A stretch of DNA of 9,521 nt from Natrialbaceae archaeon (GTDB lineage Archaea; Halobacteriota; Halobacteria; Halobacteriales; Natrialbaceae). How positions within the stretch are numbered: position 1 is the first letter of the stretch; every line of letters begins with the position of its first letter. Positions 1-5,388 of the stretch are shown one piece after another. The notes beneath the pieces were generated by a model, which saw nothing but the letters and a program-made list of their open reading frames with translations, was not told where the DNA came from and made no database searches. The translations under genes were made by a program, and so were the position numbers. The stretch covers positions 1 through 9,521 of the forward strand of contig PUKM01000141.1 of the NCBI GenBank assembly GCA_003552325.1. The letters run 5' to 3'.

Positions 1-114
1 GCCGCCGTTGCCGACGGACCGTTGGCTGCCCTGTTGCAACTCGTGGCCGTTGGCGTTGCACTCGTCGGGAGCGTCGCCGTCGTGTTCGAGACGTCGCGCG
101 CTCGAGAGTGGTGA
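1..114 (+). CDS. C-terminal end of a membrane protein (partial)
   Basis: Reading frame 1 is open from the first base and stops at TGA 112-114, so the window holds the last 37 residues of a gene that begins upstream. The tail has a hydrophobic stretch of about 20 residues (roughly residues 9-29, Leu/Val/Ala/Gly-rich), followed by a short polar end with three Arg (ETSRAREW). This fits a final transmembrane helix with a cytoplasmic basic tail. The family cannot be identified from so little sequence. A weak 6-bp stem (113-118 with 128-133) overlaps the stop codon, but no T-run follows it, so I do not call it a terminator. Confidence 0.6.
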   Translation, partial: AAVADGPLAALLQLVAVGVALVGSVAVVFETSRAREW

Positions 115-351
115 GTGAGCATCGTCGTCACTCGGCGGCAGTAGCTCAGTCACCCGTTTCGTCTGCCGCACGTTGGGAAGCCCACCACCCTGTGGAGTTG
201 ATGGAGTCATATTGCGCGAGGTTTGGCTCGAGTACGCGTGATCAGTATCGTGCCTGGTCGACTCCAGCGAACAGGCCGACTGTTATCGGGGGGCCCGACG
301 CCTTTCAGTCGTGCGCGACTCGTGGGTACTGCACACGCGCTTTCGGCGTTT

Positions 352-367
352 GTACCATAACCGGTAC
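352..367. repeat. Inverted repeat GTACC-N6-GGTAC in promoter
   Basis: A perfect 5-bp inverted repeat (352-356 and 363-367) with a 6-bp spacer lies just upstream of, and overlaps, the TATA-like box of the lipoprotein gene. The position suits a transcription-factor operator. The arms are short, so chance is possible. Confidence 0.35.
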
Positions 368-372
368 TAATA
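365..372 (+). promoter_or_regulatory. Candidate TATA box for the propeller lipoprotein
   Basis: TACTAATA is the only AT-rich octamer near the expected box-A position, centred about 23-24 bases before the ATG at 392. That spacing would give a leaderless or nearly leaderless transcript. The match to the haloarchaeal consensus is moderate. Confidence 0.4.
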
Positions 373-374
373 GA

Positions 375-388
375 CCGTCGTAAGACGG
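375..388. repeat. Inverted repeat CCGTC-GTAA-GACGG before the start codon
   Basis: A perfect 5-bp inverted repeat (375-379 and 384-388) with a 4-base spacer ends three bases before the ATG at 392. As DNA it covers the expected transcription start and could be a repressor site. As RNA it would be a GUAA (GNRA-type) tetraloop hairpin, but only if the transcript starts upstream of it. Confidence 0.35.
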
Positions 389-391
389 GAT

Positions 392-1624
392 ATGACGAAC
401 CGAACTGCGCGCCGACGCATCCTCCAGATCGGTGGTTCCGGACTCGTTGCCACGTTTGCTGGGTGTCTTGGCGGCGATGACGACGGTGACACAGGGACCG
501 ACGACGACCCCACCGACTCGAGTGACGACGACCCGAGCGACGACACCGACGACCGCGAGGACGGGCCCGGCAGCGAGGGGCTGTTGTATGCGTTCGCACC
601 GGACCAGATCACCCTCATCGACCCCGCAGATGGCTCCGTCGTCGAGGAACTGACCGACGACGTCAGTGGCCTCGAGTGGGGCGACCCGCGGATCACTTCC
701 GACCACGGACAGATTTTCGTCGCCGAAGGGAGCCGTGCACAGGTCGTCGTGATCGACACCGAACACCGGGAGATCGAGGGCAGGGTCGACGTCGGCCCCG
801 ACCCGTTGCACGTCTACGCACCGACGGACGGGGAAATCTGGGCCCACTCCGACGACGAGGGGGCGTTCTACGTCATCGACACGGACTCACTCGAGGTGCT
901 CGAGGTCGTCGATGCCGTCGAGGGTGGTGGCCACGGAAAACTCCTGTTCCACGAGGAACTCGACGGGCGAGCCTACGCCGGAACCGTAAGCGAGTCCGCA
1001 GTCGTCGAGGTCGACCTCGAGGATCGGTCCGTCGGTGAGGTGATCGACGTGGGTGACGGCGGCGGCACCCACTACAAGGCCTACGCACCCGAAACTGGCC
1101 TCGCCTATTTCGAACGATCCGGATTGGGAATGACGGCCGTCGTCGACCTCGAGGCCGGCGAAACGGTCGACGAGTTCGGCTTCGCCGGTGGGATGTACCT
1201 GACCCCCGACGAGGACGTGCTGGCCTTACTCGATGGCGAAACCGTCAGGCTGTACGACGCCACCAGCGAGGAGACCGACGAGATCGAGACGATCTCCGTC
1301 GAGGGCGAGCCAGCGGCGATCCGGTTTTACGATGGAGAGGACGGCCTGTACGCGTTTACGGCGAACAGCGAGACACCCGATATTGCCGTCCTTGACCTCG
1401 AGGCCGGCGAGGAGCTCGATCGATTCGAAACCGGTGAGACGGACGGCAGCTACCGGCCTGGCGTCGCCGGAGACGAGTACTTCTTCACCACGAGTGATGC
1501 GGATGGAACGGTCGCGATCGTCGATATGGCGACCCAGGAACTGGTCGACCAGGTCGAAGCGGGCGACGGTGTCGATACGCTTCAGTACGTTGGTGATTCA
1601 GGCGTCGGCTACACCAGTCGATAG
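392..1624 (+). CDS. Tat-exported beta-propeller lipoprotein (YncE-like)
   Basis: This is a 410-residue surface protein of unknown substrate. The N-terminus has a twin-arginine signal (ARRRILQ, Arg7-9), a short hydrophobic core and a lipobox FAGC with Cys25 as the predicted lipidation site. A very acidic Asp-rich linker (about 29-58) follows, as in many haloarchaeal lipoproteins. The rest consists of repeated hydrophobic-V-x-D strands near residues 72, 117, 158, 203, 246, 285, 330 and 372. This gives eight units about 43 residues apart, typical of a propeller of the YncE/YVTN type. His140, His152, His181, His187 and His227 cluster in the first half, including HGKLLFH and GGTHYKAY, and could bind a metal. 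A periplasmic-type zinc chaperone such as AztD is one speculative possibility. No transporter gene is visible nearby. The ATG at 392 places the Tat motif right at the N-terminus. The gene appears monocistronic. Confidence 0.85.
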   Translation: MTNRTARRRILQIGGSGLVATFAGCLGGDDDGDTGTDDDPTDSSDDDPSDDTDDREDGPGSEGLLYAFAPDQITLIDPADGSVVEELTDDVSGLEWGDPRITSDHGQIFVAEGSRAQVVVIDTEHREIEGRVDVGPDPLHVYAPTDGEIWAHSDDEGAFYVIDTDSLEVLEVVDAVEGGGHGKLLFHEELDGRAYAGTVSESAVVEVDLEDRSVGEVIDVGDGGGTHYKAYAPETGLAYFERSGLGMTAVVDLEAGETVDEFGFAGGMYLTPDEDVLALLDGETVRLYDATSEETDEIETISVEGEPAAIRFYDGEDGLYAFTANSETPDIAVLDLEAGEELDRFETGETDGSYRPGVAGDEYFFTTSDADGTVAIVDMATQELVDQVEAGDGVDTLQYVGDSGVGYTSR

Positions 1625-1654
1625 TCATCCTGTCGGCCGTACGTTGCTCACGAT

Positions 1655-1681
1655 TCTCGCCATCCGGGTATGCGAGATTTT
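1655..1681 (+). terminator. Hairpin plus T-run after the lipoprotein gene
   Basis: TCTCGC (1655-1660) can pair with GCGAGA (1672-1677), and TTTT (1678-1681) follows directly. It lies about 30 bases after the stop codon at 1624, between two convergent genes. This fits a terminator for the plus-strand gene, but the T-run is short. Confidence 0.45.
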
Positions 1682-1704
1682 CCACATAGTGACAGCCATC
1701 AGTA

Positions 1705-2301
1705 TCACACGATGGTACTGACGAGGACGAACGCACCGAGGCCAAGGCCAAGCGCATAGAACAGGTGGGCGTACGCCCACGACAGGAGATTGATGACGTA
1801 GATCAAAAAGACAAACGGGAGGCCGAGCAAGACGAGCGGGGCGCCAGTCCAGTCGCGTCGGGTGCGCTGCCAGAGATTCGAGGCGTCACCGGTGCTCGGA
1901 AAGGCATGGAGGCCGACACCCGTGGCGAGCCAGGCGAGTACGCCGGCTCCGGCCAGCAGTTCCGGTTCCCCAGTGAGGAGCGCCTCGAGCGTTCCCACGG
2001 ACGGCTCGAGCGGGACGACGGTCGAGACGAGCCCCCAGCAGGCGGCGAACAGGGCCAGAGACAGGGCGGTGTTCACGAAGAATGGGGCGACACTGATGAC
2101 GAACGCTGCCCGATAGGTCGCCGGATCCTCGTGGCGGACGTATCCTGCCGGATCACCGAGGCGGAAGTACGCAACCTCGGCCACCCGGACTCCCACGAGT
2201 GAACAGGCGAGTCTGTGGGCCAGTTCGTGGACCACGACACCGGGAGCGGTGAGCACGGGGCCGAGCACTCGAGACATACGGGCCCGTCTCGAGGCAATCA
2301 T
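1705..2301 (-). CDS. Membrane zinc metalloprotease-like protein (M50/DUF3267-type)
   Basis: This is a multi-pass membrane protein of 198 residues. Near the N-terminus is VVVHELAH (residues 22-29), with the zincin HExxH motif; the two His are probable zinc ligands and the Glu the general base. A second conserved-looking block, HAFPSTGD (132-139), could supply the third ligand. About four hydrophobic segments lie at roughly 65-90, 113-131, 155-177 and 179-198. This layout resembles small membrane metallopeptidases of the M50/DUF3267 kind, which cleave near or within membranes; the substrate here is unknown. The frame stays open to 2424, but that extension runs into the ferredoxin promoter and reads unlike a protein. 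I prefer the ATG at 2299-2301 because a TTTT box with a GAAAC element lies about 26 bases upstream. Met at 2275-2277 (190 residues) is an alternative. Confidence 0.75.
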   Translation of the reverse strand: MIASRRARMSRVLGPVLTAPGVVVHELAHRLACSLVGVRVAEVAYFRLGDPAGYVRHEDPATYRAAFVISVAPFFVNTALSLALFAACWGLVSTVVPLEPSVGTLEALLTGEPELLAGAGVLAWLATGVGLHAFPSTGDASNLWQRTRRDWTGAPLVLLGLPFVFLIYVINLLSWAYAHLFYALGLGLGAFVLVSTIV

Positions 2302-2324
2302 TGTAATCGTATCGTCCGCGTCGC

Positions 2325-2336
2325 AAAACGGTTTCA
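2325..2336 (-). promoter_or_regulatory. Candidate box A/BRE for the metalloprotease gene
   Basis: Read on the minus strand, a GAAAC element is followed shortly by TTTT (2325-2328), centred about 26 bases before the ATG at 2301. The arrangement resembles a haloarchaeal BRE/TATA pair for a leaderless transcript and supports the start at 2301 over 2277 or 2424. Confidence 0.35.
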
Positions 2337-2406
2337 GAGCTGACAGCTGTCTCACTCGTTGCAGTTGTCCCTCGAGGATGAACGCGACCGGGAAAGAGCA
2401 ACACAC

Positions 2407-2412
2407 ATAAAT
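2407..2412 (+). promoter_or_regulatory. TATA box for the ferredoxin gene
   Basis: ATAAAT within CACATAAATCAC is centred about 26 bases before the ATG at 2436, the standard spacing for a leaderless haloarchaeal transcript. No Shine-Dalgarno-like sequence precedes the start, which agrees. Confidence 0.6.
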
Positions 2413-2435
2413 CACCTCGCCCAAATCTCCATCAT

Positions 2436-3017
2436 ATGGACTATAGCCAGATTGGGCTTATTCTCGGGATTACCCTGACCATCGGGGTTACCATCCTTCA
2501 CTTTACCCGTGGGACCCCGTGGCGCCCGACCGAGGACATTAGCCAGGAGGTCCTCGAGCACCGTGCAGAAAGTGTGCCGGAAACCGACTTCCCGGAGCCG
2601 ATGAACCGTGCAATCGGTGGCGGCGGTGCTGTCGCAGCCGTCGGCGGTGGCGAAGCTGGTGGCGGCGAACTCGCGGAGGGCGGAGAAGCCGAGGCTGAGC
2701 CGGGTCCCGGTGACATTCCGGAGGACGAAATCGAGTACTACGATATCGAGTTCGTCAAGGAAGGCGAAACGATCGAGCTCTCGAACGACGAGCCGATCCT
2801 CGACCAGGGTGAAGACCACGGCTGGGACCTTCCGTATGCCTGTCGTGAGGGAAGCTGTGTCTCGTGTGCCGGGCAAATTTCCGGTGACGCGAACGAACTC
2901 ATCGAACACGACGACCAGCAGATGCTCGACGAAAACGAGATGTCTGACGGGTACGTCCTCACGTGTGTCGCCTATCCACGCGGTGAGTTCTCCATCGAGA
3001 CGAACGAAGCGCCGTAA
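2436..3017 (+). CDS. Membrane-anchored [2Fe-2S] ferredoxin
   Basis: This 193-residue protein has three parts. Residues about 5-23 form one hydrophobic N-terminal helix. Residues 24-60 are a conserved-looking juxtamembrane segment (RGTPWRPTEDISQEVLEHR and on), followed by a Gly/Ala/Glu-rich flexible tether (60-92). Residues 100-193 are a plant-type [2Fe-2S] domain. The cluster ligands are visible as Cys136, Cys141 and Cys144 (C-x4-C-x2-C in ACREGSCVSC) and Cys177 (VLTCVAYP). It should carry single electrons at the membrane to or from an unidentified partner; few basic residues follow the helix, so topology is uncertain, although a cytoplasmic domain is expected because cluster assembly is cytoplasmic. 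The protein is longer than soluble haloarchaeal ferredoxins because of the helix and tether. It appears monocistronic with its own promoter. Confidence 0.92.
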   Translation: MDYSQIGLILGITLTIGVTILHFTRGTPWRPTEDISQEVLEHRAESVPETDFPEPMNRAIGGGGAVAAVGGGEAGGGELAEGGEAEAEPGPGDIPEDEIEYYDIEFVKEGETIELSNDEPILDQGEDHGWDLPYACREGSCVSCAGQISGDANELIEHDDQQMLDENEMSDGYVLTCVAYPRGEFSIETNEAP

Positions 3018-3042
3018 GCCAGTCTCCTCGAGCATCCCGATC

Positions 3043-3047
3043 TTTTT
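3043..3047 (+). terminator. T-run after the ferredoxin gene
   Basis: A TTTTT run lies 26 bases after the ferredoxin stop codon. Oligo-T tracts alone can terminate transcription in archaea, so this is a plausible termination point. Confidence 0.4.
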
Positions 3048-3068
3048 CGAGCGGTTCTGTTTCGTTGT

Positions 3069-3093
3069 CCCGACAGCTGATGGGCTGTCCGGG
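3069..3093. terminator. Hairpin between convergent genes
   Basis: CCCG-ACAGC (3069-3077) pairs with GCTGT-C-CGGG (3084-3093), forming nine base pairs with one bulged C (3089) and a 6-base loop. It lies between the ends of the ferredoxin and DHH genes and could stabilise or end either transcript. No long T-run is adjacent. Confidence 0.4.
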
Positions 3094-3118
3094 ATTGTGT
3101 CACACCAGCCGCCGACCG

Positions 3119-4330
3119 TTACTCGTCTCCGTCGTCTGGCTCGCCGTCGCCCGCTTCGTCCTGCTCGAGGACGGTCTCGAAGGCCTCGAGGATGACGCGT
3201 TTGGTGACGGCCCCTCTCGAGGTCCAGTGGTGGGCGAAATCGAGCATGTCGTCGTAGATATCGGGCTTACAACCGGCGGCCTTCGGGTGGCCGCCGCCGT
3301 TGACGCGCCCGGCGACTTCGTGACAGCGGTCGAAGGCATCGGTGCCCCGGATCGAGGCCGAGCCGGCGGGTTTGACGACGACGGAGGCATCAGCCCCCTG
3401 TTCGCGCATGGCTTCGGCGACTTCGTTCTGTGAGCAGCGGCCATAGGTACACCCCACGGTGTACGGGCCGACCTCGTGGAACTCCGCACGGCCAACGGCT
3501 CGCTCGATGAGAGCTTCCTTTTCGACTCGTCGCTCGATGAGAAACGCCTCGACCCACTCGGGGAGGTCGACGCCGTATTCGCGAACGACTTCGACGTACT
3601 CGGCGGGCTCCGTCCAGTAGGCGTAATCGGCGAGGTCGTCACTCCGGGGGTCTTCTCGGAGCCAGAGGTCGTGGTCCCGGGTGACGGCCGCGAGGGTCTC
3701 GAACTGCTCGTCGAAGTCGGCCTCGAGTGAGCGTAACGCGACGTCGGCGGTACACTCGCTGTCGGAGTCACCAACGACGAGGTCGACGCCGGCGTCTTCG
3801 ACCGCCTCAAAGACGGCGTCGTCCCACTGGTGATGGTCGTACCAGGAGACGCGTTCAGTTACGTCGAACAGCGCCTCGAGTTCCGCCGCCACGTATTCGT
3901 AGCGATCCGGACAGAGGTCACACACGTAGACGTCCATGTCCGACTGCCCGTACTCGGCAACGCGCTCGATGGCCTCTTCGACGTTGTGTGGGCTGGCCGG
4001 GAGCAACGCCACGCGATGTGGGGTCGGTTCGAGGGTGTCGACGTCGAGGGGGTCTGCTGTCTCCGCATCTTCGGCCGCCTCATCATCGTCTGCAGGTGGC
4101 TCCGGAACGAGTTGCACGTCGTCGTATGCCTCGCGGATCAGGGCCACACAGGCAAGGCCGTCGGCATCGCTGTCGGCAATGACGGCGACGTCTGCGCCGT
4201 CGAGGGCAGCCTGTGCACGCTTGTCTTCGAGGTCGTCCTCGAGGTCGTCGGGCAGAAAGAAGCCGGCTCCGGGGAGAACCGACTTTCGGGCGAGCGGCAG
4301 GTCACGGCTCGCGAGAATCGCATCGTCCAT
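3119..4330 (-). CDS. DHH-family phosphoesterase (RecJ/GAN-like)
   Basis: This is a 403-residue cytoplasmic protein of the DHH superfamily, metal-dependent enzymes that cleave phosphodiester or pyrophosphate bonds. Motif I is seen as ADSDADG (52-58), the name-giving DHH at 165-167, and a further Asp motif as RDHDLW (218-223). The C-terminal DHHA1-type substrate-binding motif is GGGHPKAAG (345-353). An acidic insertion (about 77-103) and an acidic C-terminal tail are typical haloarchaeal additions. The substrate could be single-stranded DNA or RNA (RecJ/GAN-like exonuclease), short oligonucleotides, or a cyclic dinucleotide; the sequence alone does not decide. The ATG at 4330 lies 39 bases after the end of the upstream UspA gene on the same strand, so the two are probably cotranscribed. 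No good ribosome-binding site precedes it. Confidence 0.9.
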   Translation of the reverse strand: MDDAILASRDLPLARKSVLPGAGFFLPDDLEDDLEDKRAQAALDGADVAVIADSDADGLACVALIREAYDDVQLVPEPPADDDEAAEDAETADPLDVDTLEPTPHRVALLPASPHNVEEAIERVAEYGQSDMDVYVCDLCPDRYEYVAAELEALFDVTERVSWYDHHQWDDAVFEAVEDAGVDLVVGDSDSECTADVALRSLEADFDEQFETLAAVTRDHDLWLREDPRSDDLADYAYWTEPAEYVEVVREYGVDLPEWVEAFLIERRVEKEALIERAVGRAEFHEVGPYTVGCTYGRCSQNEVAEAMREQGADASVVVKPAGSASIRGTDAFDRCHEVAGRVNGGGHPKAAGCKPDIYDDMLDFAHHWTSRGAVTKRVILEAFETVLEQDEAGDGEPDDGDE

Positions 4331-4369
4331 ACGTGTACCTGCGGAGGAGACGGGAAGAAACCGCCGGTC

Positions 4370-4843
4370 TCACGCAGGGGCCTGTTGGCCGACCTCTCCG
4401 GTGCTGTCGCCATCCGCATCAGTCGGCAGCTGTCGAACCGTCAGCACGGGAACGGGGGCCGTCCGAACGACGCGTTCAGCCACGCTCCCCAGGAGGAGTC
4501 GGTTCTCGCCGTGTCGCCCACGGGTGCCGGTGACCAGCAGGTCCGCGCCGACTTCCCGACCATAGGCACAGATCTCGGCCGCCGGTCGCCCCTCTCGAAC
4601 CGCGGTGGTGATTCCCGGCCCGGCCAGCTCACACACCCCCGAGAGAGCCCCCTCGGCGTGGGTCTCGAGGGCGGTTCGGAGCTCCGACCGAAGCTGCTCG
4701 GGTGAGGAATCGACCTCCCCGGCATCCACGACCGACAGGGCGTGGACTTCGGCGTCGAACCGCGCCGCCAGGTCGAGGGCGACTTCGACGGCGCGTTCGA
4801 CGCTCTGTGACCCATCCGTGGCGACGATGACGGTATCGAACAT
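4370..4843 (-). CDS. Universal stress protein (UspA family), ATP-binding type
   Basis: This is a 157-residue single-domain Usp protein with a Rossmann-like alpha/beta fold. The N-terminal strand and loop are MFDTVIVATDGS. The nucleotide-binding motif G-x2-G-x9-G-[S/T] is complete: Gly106, Gly109, Gly119 and Ser120 in VTGTRGRHGENRLLLGS. ATP-binding and dimerisation are therefore expected, as in the MJ0577-type branch. The last 20 residues are a polar tail without obvious structure. The gene is the first of a probable two-gene operon with the DHH phosphoesterase, and its start faces the second UspA gene across an 86-bp intergenic region. A TTTAGA-like box centred 27 bases upstream suggests a leaderless transcript. 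Family assignment is secure; the stress that induces it is not known. Confidence 0.93.
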   Translation of the reverse strand: MFDTVIVATDGSQSVERAVEVALDLAARFDAEVHALSVVDAGEVDSSPEQLRSELRTALETHAEGALSGVCELAGPGITTAVREGRPAAEICAYGREVGADLLVTGTRGRHGENRLLLGSVAERVVRTAPVPVLTVRQLPTDADGDSTGEVGQQAPA

Positions 4844-4866
4844 ACTCTCTCTTCTGGCGGCTCTCT

Positions 4867-4873
4867 CTAAATT
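4867..4873 (-). promoter_or_regulatory. Box A for the UspA-DHH operon
   Basis: On the minus strand, AATTTAG (4867-4873) is centred 27 bases before the ATG at 4843. This is the expected TATA position for a leaderless transcript. Confidence 0.5.
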
Positions 4874-4898
4874 GCTTCGACCGACTCTGAGGGAGGGG

Positions 4899-4905
4899 GT
4901 TTTTT
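4899..4905 (+). promoter_or_regulatory. Box A for the second UspA gene
   Basis: A TTTTTT run (4900-4905) after a purine-rich GGGAGGGGG stretch is centred about 27 bases before the ATG at 4930. The spacing fits a leaderless promoter with the G-rich stretch in the BRE position, although an all-T box is atypical. Confidence 0.4.
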
Positions 4906-4929
4906 GCCGTCTGCCTGCCGACTGGCGGT

Positions 4930-5388
4930 ATGGACGTCAGCGAGCCCGTTCGGGTTGACACCGTTCTCGCACCGGTCGATGGGAGCGACGATTCCGAAGC
5001 CGCCGTGGAGTACGCCGTTGCAATCGCCGACCGATACGACGCGAGCGTGCACATTCTGTTCGTGCTCGGCCGCGAGGTCGTCCACGGTATGGATGCCGGC
5101 GCGGTCGAGGAAGGCGAGGTCGCCGAGACGACACAGGACTTCCTCGAGGAGGTGACCGCGATCAGTGATGCCTACGACGTCCCCTTGACGACGTCGGTTG
5201 CCCATGGCTTTTCGCCGTCGATCAAGACCCGCCACCCGGGAAGCGTCGTGCTCGACGCGGCCGATGCGGTCGCTGCCGATTTCATCGTCCTCCCACGGGA
5301 GTCAGTGACGGACGCACCGACCGACGTCCTCGAGAAAGCAGCGGAGTACGTCTTATCCTATGCAAGTCAGCCAGTGTTGTCCGTTTGA
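4930..5388 (+). CDS. Universal stress protein (UspA family), lacking the ATP motif
   Basis: This is a 152-residue Usp-fold protein. The N-terminal strand and loop DTVLAPVDGSDDSEAAVEYA (10-29) is typical. In the region where ATP-binding members carry G-x2-G-x9-G-[S/T], this protein reads LPRESVTDAPTDVLEKAAEY, and there is no glycine after Gly104. It therefore probably does not bind ATP in the usual way and may resemble the non-ATP branch of the family. It is divergent from the UspA-DHH operon. Its TGA (5386-5388) directly abuts the stop of the convergent regulator gene, so transcripts of the two must overlap or end inside each other's coding region. Confidence 0.88.
   Translation: MDVSEPVRVDTVLAPVDGSDDSEAAVEYAVAIADRYDASVHILFVLGREVVHGMDAGAVEEGEVAETTQDFLEEVTAISDAYDVPLTTSVAHGFSPSIKTRHPGSVVLDAADAVAADFIVLPRESVTDAPTDVLEKAAEYVLSYASQPVLSV

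Noticed and set aside
108..383. Open frame of 91 codons on the plus strand before the lipoprotein gene
   Set aside because: Its composition is neutral to basic and Ser/Arg/Cys-rich, unlike the acidic proteins around it. It has no recognisable motif and overlaps the lipoprotein promoter, so I treat 115-391 as non-coding.
305..847. Minus-strand frame of 180 codons opposite the lipoprotein gene
   Set aside because: It is antisense to a well-supported lipoprotein with signal sequence and repeats. In GC-rich DNA the opposite strand is often open by codon bias alone.
1765..2202. Plus-strand frame of 145 codons opposite the metalloprotease
   Set aside because: It is antisense to a gene with HExxH and membrane segments. 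The predicted product has no fold-like pattern and consists mostly of Gly, Arg, Glu and Asp.
2302..2424. N-terminal extension of the metalloprotease to 2424
   Set aside because: The added 41 residues run up to the ferredoxin promoter, have no homolog-like features and would leave no room for a promoter. A box-A candidate lies inside this stretch.
2412..3035. Minus-strand frame of 207 codons opposite the ferredoxin
   Set aside because: It is antisense to an unmistakable [2Fe-2S] ferredoxin with all four Cys ligands, and its own product shows no domain.
3830..4705. Plus-strand frame of 291 codons opposite the DHH and UspA genes
   Set aside because: It spans two well-supported genes and their intergenic gap on the other strand. 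The product is a patchwork of reverse-strand codons without motifs.
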